From NCBI RefSeq assembly GCF_020073745.1, contig NZ_JAIRAU010000045.1, positions 62,001-126,000 on the forward strand: a stretch of 64,000 nucleotides of DNA, given 5' to 3'. The notes beneath the pieces were generated by a model. It was not told the DNA's origin, did no database searches, and saw only the letters and a program-made list of their open reading frames with translations. Position numbers and translations under genes: made by a program. Shown one piece after another: positions 8,358 through 17,629 of this stretch. Positions within the stretch are counted from its first letter, which is position 1, and each line of letters starts with the position of its first letter. Origin of the DNA: Nannocystis pusilla (GTDB taxonomy: Bacteria > Myxococcota_A > Polyangia > Nannocystales > Nannocystaceae).

Positions 8358-10832
8358 GTGGCCGGCGTCTTGACCGCCCTCGCGCTGGCGACCGCGCTCG
8401 CGGTCGCGGCCTTGCTGCGCGACCGGCTCGGTTCGGCCTGCGCGCTCGGGGTCGGCCTCGCCGGCACCTGCCTCGCCGTCAGCGCCGTCGGGATGCTCCT
8501 CCTCGACCTGCAGCGGCTGCAGCCCTGGCCGGTGCGCGCCGGCCTGCTCGGCGCGTTCGCGGCGCTGGTCCTCCTCGCCTTCACAGTTCGACGGCGGCTC
8601 CCCGCCATCACGCTCCCGCTGCGCACGCGTCACACCGTCGCCACCACCATCGCCGTCGTCGTGTTGCTCGTCTGCGGCGTCGGCCTGCGCCTGCACCCCT
8701 CGCCCTATCTGCAGGGCGGTCAGGACCAGGGCATCTACGTCAACGTCGGCCATCACATCGCACGTACCGGCCGGCTGCGACCCGTCGACCGCGTGATGCA
8801 GGGAGCGCTGCGCGGCGTCCCGCAGGCCGACGTGCTGGCCGCGTACCGGATCAAGCAGCCGCCCCCCGGCTCGCCGCTCGCCGGCGTCCGCGAGGGTCGC
8901 TGGACCGCGGGGCTCCACATCGAGGACGCCGCCGCGGGCCGCCTCGTCCCGGCCTTCTTTCATTTGATGCCGGTGTGGTTCGCGCTCGCCGAGCTCGACT
9001 GGGGCTTCGCCCGCTCGACCTGGCCCCTGGTGCTGTTCTGGCAGCTGTCGGGCCTGGCCGCGTTCGCCCTCGCGCGCCGCCTCGCCCTCGCCGGCGCCGA
9101 CCCGCACCTGCAGCACCGCGCCGACCGGGTCGGGATCGTGGCGCTCGCCGCTCTCGCCCTCCACCCGCTCGACCTGTGGATCTCCAGCTTCACCGTCACC
9201 GAGAACCTCGCCCGCGCCTGCCTGCTCGCGGCCGCCTGGCTGTCCCTCGAGGCAGGTGCCGCCGAGCGCCAGGGCCGGGCCGGCGTCGCCCTGCTCGCCG
9301 GCCTCGCCGGCCTCTGCTTCGCCGCCGGCGCCTTCACCCGCGGCAGCTTCGTGGCCCACGCGATCGTCCTCGCCGGCGCCCTCCTGCTCGTCCCCCGGGA
9401 CGCCCCGCGGGCCCGCCGGGTGCTCCTGCGGACGCTCGTGGCCGGCACCGCGCTCGCGGTCGTCCAGGCCGTCCTGCACTCGTGGCCCTACTTCTTCTCC
9501 GCGGCCACCAACCACTTCCACGTCCCGCGCCTCACCCCGTCCACCGGCGAGGCGGTCGCCTGGACCTTCGCCGCCGCCGCGGCGCTGCTGCTCGCCGACC
9601 TCGGCCTGCGGCGACTGCCCCCGCGCCTCGCCGCGCTCGCGCCCCGACTGCTGCGGATCGTCGCCGGCCTCATGCTCGCCGCCGGCGCGCTGGTCTCGCT
9701 GCGCGACCTGTTCGCCCCCGCCAACGAGCTCGGCCCCGACCAGCAGGTGCTCGCCGTCCTGCTGCGCCACGGCGGCCCGCTGCCGCTGCTCCTCGGCTTC
9801 CTCGGCCTCGCCGTCGCCGTCCGCCGCGCCCACGCCTCACTCCTCCCGTGGGTCTTCCTCGCCTCGGCGATCGTCCTGCTCACCGCGCTCAAGCAGGGCG
9901 TCCGCTACGAGTTTTATTACGCCCGCTACTTCGTCGCCGACGCGCTGCCCGTGCTGCTCGTCGCCGCCGCCTGTCTCTCGGGACATCTCATCGCCCGCCT
10001 CGCCGCTCGCCGCGGCCCGCGCTGGGCGGCGGCAGGGTTCGCCGTGTTGCTGCCGGCGTGGTTGGTCCCGCCGCTGCGCCTGTTGCCGCGCGAGGTCTAC
10101 TGGACCCGCGACCTCGCCGACGACCCCGCGCAGCTCGCCAGCATCTTCGAACATGTCCCCGAGGACGGGTTGCTTTTGTTCGACGACCGCGCCCCCGGGC
10201 GCTGGCGCGGGCTCCTGGCCGCGCCGGCCTTGCTGTCGTTCGGCCGCAACGCGCTCGCCGTGCCGCCCCGCGGTCACATCGTCGAGGGCGCGCTCAAGGC
10301 CGGCACCCCGGTGTTTCTCCTGTCCGGCGGCTGGGAGCCCGACGAGCGCCAGCGCTGGCCCAGCGCCGCGCACGGCCCGTGGCGCACCCGCGTGGTCGCC
10401 CGCGGCATCTACCGCGCCGTGCGGGCGGAGACCGTCGCCGGAGGCGTCCCCGGCCGGCTCGTCGACGGCGGCGGCCCGTGGGAGCTGCAGCAGCTCGACC
10501 GATCGATCTGGCGCAGCTCCGGCGCCTTCAGCCTCTACCCCGAGAGCGTGTTCGTGGCGACCACGGCGGCCGGCCTCGTCACCGAGCCGCTGCCGCTGCC
10601 CGCCGGCGCGCGCCTCGAGCTGTGGCTGCCCGCCCGCGGCCCGGCCTGCGAGGTCACCGCGGCGCTGCGCACCGGCGACGCCGCGCACGAGCTCGCCCCG
10701 CTCCCGCGCGAGCGCGACGACCAGCTGCTGTGGTCCTTGCCCGCGGCGCCCGGCCCCGCCGCCCTGGCGCTCACGGCCCGCTGCGAGGGCGCGTTCGCGT
10801 GGCGCTGGCTCAGCGTCCGCCGCAGCGAATGA
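8358..10832 (+). CDS. GT-C-type multi-pass membrane glycosyltransferase-like protein
   Basis: 824 residues from GTG 8358. The first two thirds are a succession of hydrophobic helices (about 12). An early extracytoplasmic loop carries GGQDQGIYVNVGHHIARTG (near residues 118-136), the kind of acidic first-loop motif found in GT-C lipid-linked-sugar glycosyltransferases such as the ArnT/PMT group. A soluble domain of about 230 residues rich in beta-type sequence follows. It would transfer a sugar from a polyprenyl phosphate at the periplasmic face; donor and acceptor are unknown. TAGCCT at 8345-8350 lies seven nucleotides before GTG, with no Shine-Dalgarno sequence. It is convergent with the giant gene over a repeat array. 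Confidence 0.7.
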   Translation: MAGVLTALALATALAVAALLRDRLGSACALGVGLAGTCLAVSAVGMLLLDLQRLQPWPVRAGLLGAFAALVLLAFTVRRRLPAITLPLRTRHTVATTIAVVVLLVCGVGLRLHPSPYLQGGQDQGIYVNVGHHIARTGRLRPVDRVMQGALRGVPQADVLAAYRIKQPPPGSPLAGVREGRWTAGLHIEDAAAGRLVPAFFHLMPVWFALAELDWGFARSTWPLVLFWQLSGLAAFALARRLALAGADPHLQHRADRVGIVALAALALHPLDLWISSFTVTENLARACLLAAAWLSLEAGAAERQGRAGVALLAGLAGLCFAAGAFTRGSFVAHAIVLAGALLLVPRDAPRARRVLLRTLVAGTALAVVQAVLHSWPYFFSAATNHFHVPRLTPSTGEAVAWTFAAAAALLLADLGLRRLPPRLAALAPRLLRIVAGLMLAAGALVSLRDLFAPANELGPDQQVLAVLLRHGGPLPLLLGFLGLAVAVRRAHASLLPWVFLASAIVLLTALKQGVRYEFYYARYFVADALPVLLVAAACLSGHLIARLAARRGPRWAAAGFAVLLPAWLVPPLRLLPREVYWTRDLADDPAQLASIFEHVPEDGLLLFDDRAPGRWRGLLAAPALLSFGRNALAVPPRGHIVEGALKAGTPVFLLSGGWEPDERQRWPSAAHGPWRTRVVARGIYRAVRAETVAGGVPGRLVDGGGPWELQQLDRSIWRSSGAFSLYPESVFVATTAAGLVTEPLPLPAGARLELWLPARGPACEVTAALRTGDAAHELAPLPRERDDQLLWSLPAAPGPAALALTARCEGAFAWRWLSVRRSE

Positions 10833-10859
10833 CACGTCCTTCGAGACACATCTCGATAG

Positions 10860-11132
10860 ATGTCTCGAGGGACATCTCGCGTCGTGACGGCGGAGAAACC
10901 CAGCCCTCCGCGCGCGCGACGACTCGGCGAAGACGTCACGCCCGCCCGCCTTTGTTTATGTCTCGAAGGACCTCCCGCGTCGTGACGAGCGGAGATGACT
11001 CGGCCCTCCGCGCGCGGCGCGACGTCTCGGCGAAGACGTCAAGCCCGCCGTTCTTTGTTATATGTCTCGAAGGACATCTTGCGTCATGACGAGCGCGGGC
11101 GCGGCGTCTCGGCGGAGACGTCACGCCCTCTG
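10860..11132. repeat. Three tandem ~100-bp hairpin repeats at convergent junction
   Basis: Copies begin at 10860, 10958 and 11062, each with ATGTCTCGA(A/G)GGAC. Copies 1 and 2 are 98 and 104 nt; copy 3 is shortened to about 71 nt. Each contains an ATGTC...GACAT-type inverted repeat, CGTCGTGACG, a CCCTCCGCGCGCG block (lost in copy 3) and GACGTC-flanked TCGGCGAA. Just ahead, ACATCT-CGAT-AGATGT (near 10849-10864) adds another hairpin. The array fills almost the whole gap between two convergent genes and may stop transcription from both sides. Confidence 0.8.
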
Positions 11133-11139
11133 AAGCAGC

Positions 11140-14100
11140 TCACCGCGGCGGCGGCGAGGCCTCGAGCACGGTGGCGCCGGCCTCGTCGGAGACGACGAGG
11201 ATGGCGAAGCGCTCGACGCGGTCGAGGTCGTCGGTGGACAGGGTGACGTAGTCGAAGCGCCCGCGCGCGTCGGTGTAGCCGTCCTTGTAGAACTGGACCG
11301 TGCCGCCGGCCTGGCGGGCGTAGACCTTGACGTAGGTCGCGGGCAGCGGCGCCTGCGTCGACGCGCGGAGGACCCGGACCTGGCCGTATTGATGCGCGAG
11401 CTGGGCGGCGAGGTCGTGCGAATAATGGGTGATCGAGCGGCGCAGGCCCGGGGCGACCGCCTCGATCACCAGGTTGGCGCCGCGCATGCCGGCGGGGATC
11501 TCCACGACCGTGCGGCCCTCGCCGGTCAGCGCCACGTCGAGCGTCGCGCCGGGCTCGATCCACGAGAAGCGCTCGACGTCGCCCTGCACGAACGGCTGGC
11601 GCGAGAACAGCAGCTCGATGTCCATGCGGTAGAAGCGGAGCTGGCAACCTGCGAGGTTGTGGTGCTGGACGATCACCCGGCCCTGCTCGGCGCCGAGGCT
11701 CAGCGCGGGCTGGCGCGCCGCGAGCTCGTCCATGCGCTGCTCCCGGCTGTCGGCGTCGACGGCGACCGCCGGGCCGCGGCCCTCGGCCTCGTCGAGCATG
11801 GCGAGCAGGGCGGCGAAGCGGCTGCGCCAGCGGTCGACCGGGTGATCGCGCCACGGCTCGGCGAGGGCCCGCGCGGCCGCGAGGTCGCCGGTGGCGCTGG
11901 CGGCGTAGGCGGCGAGGTAGTCGTACTGCAGGCGGGTCGACAATTGCGCCGGGTCGACGCGGGCCAGCGCGGCGAGGGCGTCGTCGACGCGGTCCATGCC
12001 GAACAGGTAGTGCGCCGCGGCGAGCAGGTCGTCGGGGCCGGCGGCGGGGCGGTGGGCGACGAGCTCGAGGAACTTGTTGTACTGCGCGGCGAGGGCGTCG
12101 TTGAGGACCTGGCGCCTGCTGCCGAGGCGGTGGGCGCGGGCGCTGACGAGCGGGGCGTACTCGAGGTGCTCGTACCAATTGCGCTCGACGGCGTCGAGGT
12201 CGACGATGCCGTGCGCGAGCGCGGGGCCGGCCTTGCGCACGAAGCCGTCCTGGTGGCGCAGCCACTCGGCGACGCGCCGGCGGTCGGCGTGGGCCAGCGA
12301 GTAGGCCCACAGGCGATCGTGGTAGACGCCGCGGGCGGTGAGCAGGGCGAGGACGCGGGCGAAGGCGTCGCGGTCGCGCATGCGCCAGGCGATCTTCTCG
12401 AGCTCGACGCGGCCGAGGTTGGCGCGCCCGAGGAACGCGAGCACCTCGTCGGTCGTGCCGTGCTGCGAGACGTGGGCCCACGAGTTGGCGTCGACGCGGG
12501 TCGGGGTGACGACGACGTCGAGCACCGCCGGCGGCGCCGCGCCGACCAACTCGTGCTGCCCGAGGTCGGTGCGCGTGACGTGGGCCGGGAAGTGCGTGAA
12601 CTGCCCGGGCGCCGGGAAGTAGAACGCGTACTCGAGCGACTCGGTGCCGTGCGGGCCGAGGTGGAGGTTGAAGGTGCGGGTGTAGAAGCCCTGCGCCACC
12701 GGCAGCGCGCCGCGGGGGATCTGCAGCAGCGCGGCCAGGCGTTGATAGCGGCTCGTCGGGTTGGTGACGACGACCTGGCAGCGGTAGACGACGCCGACCA
12801 GCAGCTCGCCCTCGACGATCTTCTCGCGCTGCTCGGCGCCGTCCCACTCCCAGCGGTCGTCGCTGCGCAGGTAGCTCTGGCCGACCAGCAGCGGCGAGCG
12901 CGAGTCGACGTCGCCGACCGCGGCGATCCGCGTGCGCGCGGCCAGGGCCGGCGAGGCGCAGGTGAGGCTGAGGCGCGTGTCCTCGACGGCGATCGCGTGC
13001 GCGCCGGCGACGAACGGCAGGTCGAGCACCGCGAGGGCGCACAACGCCGAGGCGAAGTCGCCGGCGCACTCGCCGAGGTGCGGCGAGAGGAATGGACCGA
13101 CCGCGGGGTCGTGCCTGGCGAAGTCACGCCAGTAGCGATTGACGGCGATCAACGCGTGGCCGGCGTCGGCGGCCCGGATGTGCCACCAATCCGACTCTGC
13201 CCACTCCTGGGTCTTGTCGGCGCCGCGGTAGAGCGGGGCGGACCGGCTGCGCTCGCGCAGGTCGGCGGCCACGCCGGCGCCGTCGAGGTCACCGCCGCCG
13301 CCGCGTCGCGCGGACCGCATCATCATCGGGGCCGCGGGGGCGGCGGCCGGCGGGGGAGGCGGGCGACCGCCGACCTCGATGAGCGCGCTGGCCGGCGCGT
13401 CGTCGTCGTCGGCGACCATGTAGTCCACCTCGGAGCGGCTGCGGCGGGCCGCCGAGTCGCGCTTCTTGGCCTTCTCCTTGGGGCGCGGCTCGCCGGCCTC
13501 CTCCTCGGCGACCTCGCGCTCGAGGAAGTCCATGGTCGCGGCGGCGGCGACCGGGCCGCCCTCGAGCGCGGCCGAGCCGAGCAAGGTGTCGACGAGCAAG
13601 GCGTCGCGGTCGGGATCGGGGGCGATCAGATCGACGGCGTCGCCGAGCAAGCGGACCACGGCCTCGCGCACCTCGGGCAGGCGGCGGGCCAGGAGGGCGC
13701 GCTCGAGCGCGTTGAGGCGGCCGAACGCCCACGGCTCGCAATAGGCCGAGAGGTCGGCGCCGAGCAGCCAGTGATCGACGAAGGTCTTGCGCCGCTTGTG
13801 CGCGAGGTACGGCCTGACCACGCGGGCGAAGAATTCGGGGTCGCGGAACCAGAGGAACAGGTGCAGCTCGTGGCAGGCGTACTTGCTGTAGCGCGCGCGG
13901 CGAGTCGCGTCGTCGAGGGCGTGCCACTGGGCGACGAAGGCGAACTCGCGCAAGCTGTCGGGCGCGCCGAGCGAGACCAGGACCTGGTGCGCGCGGGCGA
14001 CGGTGTCGACCAGCTCGAGCTTGCCCGAGCGCAGGTCCTCGACGACGAGGGTGGTGCCGGCCGGCGCGCCCTCGACGCCGCGGACCTCGGTGAAGTGCCG

Positions 14101-17100
14101 GTCGTGCGCGAGGGCGAAGCGCAGCCGGAGGTCGCGCGGGCGCAGCTCGGTGGCCGGCAGGGCGAGGTCGGCGACGCTGGTGAGCGCGGGATCGACGACG
14201 ATGACGCGCACGCTCTGGGCCGCGCCGAGGTCGGCCCGGGCGATCTGCAGGCGACCCTCGGCGTCGGGGCGGAGGTTGGCCAGCACGACCGCGGGCGCGC
14301 TCAGGAAGTCGAGCGAGACGAAGCCGCCCTGCTCGCCGCCGACGACCATCGTCTGCCGCGGGGCGCCGGTCGACGGCGCCGGGGCGGCGCGCGGCGGGCT
14401 CGAAGCGTACCCGCTGCCGCCCTTGGCGTGCTGCACGCCGGTGCTGGTGGTCCGCAGGGCCCACGGGTTCAGCAGCAGACCTGGCTTTTCGAGCAGCATG
14501 CCGGGGCGCCGCGCTTGGTTGCGGCGGTCGAGGACGTAGCGGTACTCGTCGCCGATGTCGCGGCCCGAGACGTAGTGCGACAGCACCGGGGCGACCGCGC
14601 CGGCCAGCGGCGGACGCGGGCTGCGCCGCAGGTGGCGCGGCAAGACGCCGTCGGGGCGGTAGCGGGTCGCGAGCACGTGCACGCGCGTGGCCGGGCCGGC
14701 GTCGGCGAGCTCGAGGACGAGGTGGTCGGCGTCGGCGGCGAGGCGGGTGAGCAGCGGCAGCGGCGGCGACAGCTCGACCGAGGTGGGACCGGCGGCGGCC
14801 CAGCCGTCGCTGATCGGGGTGTCGGCGGGCACGAGGACGATGCGCACCTCGGCGACGCCGCGGCACTGCAGCAGGTACTCGCCGGCCTCGAGGTCGCCGG
14901 CGACCTCGAGCACGCGCTCGGCGAGGCGGACGCGGCCCGAGACGTCGCGGGCCGGGGCGCCGCCGCGCAGCTCGACGAGCGCGAGGGCGTCGGCGGTCAG
15001 CGCCGGCGGTCGCGGCAGCAGGACCTGCTCGCCGGCGACGGCGTGGATCGTGCGGGTGGCGTCGACCTCGGGCCACAGCCACCAGCTCTGCTGCTCGCCG
15101 GCCGGCGGCGACGCGGTGACGCGCTCGATGCCCGCGAGCGCGCCGAGCTCGATGCGCCCGCGCGCGTCGGTCTCGAGCGTGGTCGACAGCTCGGTCGTGA
15201 CGGCGACGTGCTTGAACTTGAGGCTCACCGCGCGGCCGGCCCGCGGCTCACCTGTCTTTCCGAGCAGGTGAAGGACGTGGCCCTCGGCGCTGCTCGAGAG
15301 GTGCAGCGCCTCGGTGGACTCGCCCTGGTGGATGCGGCCCACCGCCGCTTCGGCCGCGTCGAACAGGTCGCCGGTCTTCTGCGCCGAGGTGCTGCGGATC
15401 TGCCCGCGCACGGCGACCTTGAGGTGGGCGGCGTCCTCGGGGACGTTGAGCTCGACGACGGTCTCGGCGTCGTCACGCAGGATCACCGGCCGGGTCTTCG
15501 TGGAGGTGGTGCCGGCGTGGTCGGTGACCGCGAGCTCGACGACCGGCTCCTCGACGAGGCCGACCGGCGCGGGCCAGCCGGCGACGGTGAGCATCGGTCG
15601 CAGCAAGATCCGCGCGACCTTGCCGGGCAGCAGCGACTCGCGCTCGAGGTGGATGCCGGCGAAGAACTGATACTGCTCGGCGGGGTGCTGCAGGGTCTCG
15701 GCCTGGGCGATGTCGCCGTGGACGAGCAGCATGGTGGCGCGCGACGGGGCGGTCGAGAACGGGATCGAGATGGCGCCGTCGTCGCGCGGCGTGTACTCGC
15801 GACCGGCTAGCCAGATCCGCGCGTCGGGCAGCGGGCGGCCGGACTCGTCGAGCACGCGGATCGTCGGGCCGGCGAGGCCGACGCGCACATTGTGGCGCAG
15901 CGCGCCCTTGCGGATCAGGGCGCGGCTCGACTTGCCGTTGCCGATCAGCTCGATCACGTAGGTGCCCGGGCGGGCGCAGCCGGGCAGGGCGATCTGCCGG
16001 CGCACGCGGCGGATCGCGGGGGCGTCGCCGAGGATCACCTGCTCGTCGCTGGCGACCAGGCCGTCGAGGTCGATGGTGGTGTCGACCTCGGCGCGGCGGG
16101 CGAGGAAGTGGGCGACGGGGTCGATGCGGTAGGTCTTGACGACGAGCCGCGGGACGTTCTTGACGTCGACCTCGAGCGCGACCGCTGCGTCGGCGGCGTG
16201 GCGCGCCGGGTTGCGCACGGTGAGCTCGAGGTCGACGCGGTCGCGCAGGGCGGCGAGGCGGGCCGGGCCGAGCGCGGCGGCCCAGCGCTCGGGGTCGGGG
16301 GCGCCGGCGAGGAGGCGGGCGGTGGCGACCTGTTCTTCGAGCCAGTCGGCGCGCAGGTGCTCGGCGAAGGCGTCGCCGTCCTCGTGGACGAGCAGCTGCT
16401 CGAGGTACTCGCGCACCAGCGGCTCGTCGTCGGCGACGGGCTCGAGGCCGGCGGGCTGGGCGGCGTCGATGCCGGGCGCGACCTGGTGGTCGGCCGGGAC
16501 GTGGCGCAGGCGCGCCTCCGGGGCGTAGTGGACCTGGCGCGGCAGCCCCAGGTAACGCAGGAACCGCTCGCGGTCGAGGACGCCGCGGCGGCGGTCGAGG
16601 TCGAGCTGGTGGTAGAGGACCTGGGCCTTGAGGGCGTTGAAGGCGGGCGGTAGCGCGGCGACGTAGGCCCACAGCTGCGCGAGGTAGGCGGCGCGGGCGT
16701 CGAGGTCGGTGCGCCAGTCGACGTGCCCGGGCGGACGCAGGCGCACGAGCACGGCGGCGACGAACTGCGGGTGCTTGCGCAGCTCGGGCCGGAGCGCGGC
16801 GAGCTCGTCGAGCTGGGCGCGGGTGAGGCGGCCGTGGATCGGCAGCGAGCCGAAGCCGCGCGACGACTTCTCGCCGAGGTCGGCGGCGACGACCGCGACC
16901 AACTGCGGGTAGTTGGTGCGCGTGAGCCGTTGCAAGAGGTGACGCCGCTCGCCCGGCTCGAGCTCGAGCGACAGGAGGTCGGCGAGGGCCCAGTCGGTCA
17001 GGTGCGCGAGGTCATGGCCGCGGCCGCGAGCGTTGCTCACGAGCGCGGCCTGGTCGATGAGCGCGGGGTCGAGGCGCGTGGGATAACGGTGCGCGGCGGC

Positions 17101-17406
17101 GACGGCCTCGGCCTCGTCGTCGAGCCGCACGTGGGCCTCGAAGCGCACGGCGTCGGCGTGCTTGCCGAGGTCGCGACCTGCCCGAAGGAGCAGCTGACGC
17201 CGCGACAGCCGGGTGTAGAGCTCGTCGGTGCGGCCGTGCCGCTTCTTCCACCCCGAGAGGATCGCGTCGACGGCCTCGAGCTCGCCGTGGTGCTGCAGGT
17301 GGACGCCGCGCCAGTAGTCGTGGTCCGGGGTGCCCGGCAACAGACCGGCGAGGGCGGCCGCGCGGTCGTCGGAGAGCGCGAGTGCTTCGAGGTGCTCGAG
17401 GTCCAT
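11140..17406 (-). CDS. Giant (2,088-residue) macroglobulin-like protein of unknown function
   Basis: I chose ATG 17406 (MDLEHLEALALSDDRAAALA) because TATGTT at 17417-17422 lies ten nucleotides upstream with a TGGCAC 17 nt further up; an in-frame ATG at 17421 is possible. Residues about 1-370 are helical and repeat-like. From about 370 to 1000 there are successive beta-sandwich segments resembling macroglobulin MG domains. A low-complexity Pro/Ala/Lys linker (EEEAGEPRPKEKAKKRDSAA, then PPPPP) follows, then a mixed domain and TPR-like helices. The C-terminus has FYKDGYTDARGRFDYVTLST, a motif I associate with uncharacterised planctomycete and myxobacterial giants. There is no signal peptide and no CxEQ thioester. 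Function unknown. Confidence 0.75.
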   Translation of the reverse strand: MDLEHLEALALSDDRAAALAGLLPGTPDHDYWRGVHLQHHGELEAVDAILSGWKKRHGRTDELYTRLSRRQLLLRAGRDLGKHADAVRFEAHVRLDDEAEAVAAAHRYPTRLDPALIDQAALVSNARGRGHDLAHLTDWALADLLSLELEPGERRHLLQRLTRTNYPQLVAVVAADLGEKSSRGFGSLPIHGRLTRAQLDELAALRPELRKHPQFVAAVLVRLRPPGHVDWRTDLDARAAYLAQLWAYVAALPPAFNALKAQVLYHQLDLDRRRGVLDRERFLRYLGLPRQVHYAPEARLRHVPADHQVAPGIDAAQPAGLEPVADDEPLVREYLEQLLVHEDGDAFAEHLRADWLEEQVATARLLAGAPDPERWAAALGPARLAALRDRVDLELTVRNPARHAADAAVALEVDVKNVPRLVVKTYRIDPVAHFLARRAEVDTTIDLDGLVASDEQVILGDAPAIRRVRRQIALPGCARPGTYVIELIGNGKSSRALIRKGALRHNVRVGLAGPTIRVLDESGRPLPDARIWLAGREYTPRDDGAISIPFSTAPSRATMLLVHGDIAQAETLQHPAEQYQFFAGIHLERESLLPGKVARILLRPMLTVAGWPAPVGLVEEPVVELAVTDHAGTTSTKTRPVILRDDAETVVELNVPEDAAHLKVAVRGQIRSTSAQKTGDLFDAAEAAVGRIHQGESTEALHLSSSAEGHVLHLLGKTGEPRAGRAVSLKFKHVAVTTELSTTLETDARGRIELGALAGIERVTASPPAGEQQSWWLWPEVDATRTIHAVAGEQVLLPRPPALTADALALVELRGGAPARDVSGRVRLAERVLEVAGDLEAGEYLLQCRGVAEVRIVLVPADTPISDGWAAAGPTSVELSPPLPLLTRLAADADHLVLELADAGPATRVHVLATRYRPDGVLPRHLRRSPRPPLAGAVAPVLSHYVSGRDIGDEYRYVLDRRNQARRPGMLLEKPGLLLNPWALRTTSTGVQHAKGGSGYASSPPRAAPAPSTGAPRQTMVVGGEQGGFVSLDFLSAPAVVLANLRPDAEGRLQIARADLGAAQSVRVIVVDPALTSVADLALPATELRPRDLRLRFALAHDRHFTEVRGVEGAPAGTTLVVEDLRSGKLELVDTVARAHQVLVSLGAPDSLREFAFVAQWHALDDATRRARYSKYACHELHLFLWFRDPEFFARVVRPYLAHKRRKTFVDHWLLGADLSAYCEPWAFGRLNALERALLARRLPEVREAVVRLLGDAVDLIAPDPDRDALLVDTLLGSAALEGGPVAAAATMDFLEREVAEEEAGEPRPKEKAKKRDSAARRSRSEVDYMVADDDDAPASALIEVGGRPPPPPAAAPAAPMMMRSARRGGGGDLDGAGVAADLRERSRSAPLYRGADKTQEWAESDWWHIRAADAGHALIAVNRYWRDFARHDPAVGPFLSPHLGECAGDFASALCALAVLDLPFVAGAHAIAVEDTRLSLTCASPALAARTRIAAVGDVDSRSPLLVGQSYLRSDDRWEWDGAEQREKIVEGELLVGVVYRCQVVVTNPTSRYQRLAALLQIPRGALPVAQGFYTRTFNLHLGPHGTESLEYAFYFPAPGQFTHFPAHVTRTDLGQHELVGAAPPAVLDVVVTPTRVDANSWAHVSQHGTTDEVLAFLGRANLGRVELEKIAWRMRDRDAFARVLALLTARGVYHDRLWAYSLAHADRRRVAEWLRHQDGFVRKAGPALAHGIVDLDAVERNWYEHLEYAPLVSARAHRLGSRRQVLNDALAAQYNKFLELVAHRPAAGPDDLLAAAHYLFGMDRVDDALAALARVDPAQLSTRLQYDYLAAYAASATGDLAAARALAEPWRDHPVDRWRSRFAALLAMLDEAEGRGPAVAVDADSREQRMDELAARQPALSLGAEQGRVIVQHHNLAGCQLRFYRMDIELLFSRQPFVQGDVERFSWIEPGATLDVALTGEGRTVVEIPAGMRGANLVIEAVAPGLRRSITHYSHDLAAQLAHQYGQVRVLRASTQAPLPATYVKVYARQAGGTVQFYKDGYTDARGRFDYVTLSTDDLDRVERFAILVVSDEAGATVLEASPPPR
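15249..15268. repeat. CACCTG/CAGGTG inverted repeat inside coding sequence
   Basis: CACCTG, ten bases (TCTTTCCGAG), then CAGGTG inside the giant gene, where it encodes HLLGKTG. It resembles the CTGTC...GACAG variants outside genes and shows that such palindromes are tolerated in frame. Confidence 0.45.
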
Positions 17407-17490
17407 GAGGACGCCCAACATATGCCGCCGACCCGCTACGTGCCAGCGCGTGCGATGGCACCGCGAGCGATGGCGAGCGCGCCGATGAGT

Positions 17491-17510
17491 ACATGTCTCT
17501 CGGGACATGT
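17491..17510. repeat. ACATGTC/GACATGT hairpin at divergent junction
   Basis: ACATGTC (17491-17497), TCTCGG and GACATGT (17504-17510) form a perfect 7-bp stem between the divergent giant gene and LysR gene. It belongs to the GACATG palindrome family. At this position it cannot be a terminator for either neighbour; a transcription factor site or mobile palindrome is possible. Confidence 0.65.
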
Positions 17511-17629
17511 CGTGAACGCGCGGCGGACGGGACGGCGTTCCTCGTGGCGCGGCCTCCGCGCGTGGCGGCTGCGGCTGCGGCTGCCGGGCCCTTCAGGCCT
17601 CCGCTCGAGTCGGCTACCCTCGGCGGTGG

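Noticed and set aside
10860..11132. Possible CRISPR array
   Set aside because: Only three long, imperfect units in direct contact, without short identical repeats and unique spacers, and no cas genes.
11389..15810. A 1,473-codon open frame on the + strand opposite the giant gene
   Set aside because: Its translation is Val/Ala/Gly/Glu/Arg-rich low complexity, as expected for the antisense of a GC-rich gene with strong third-position bias; the - strand frame has normal protein composition.
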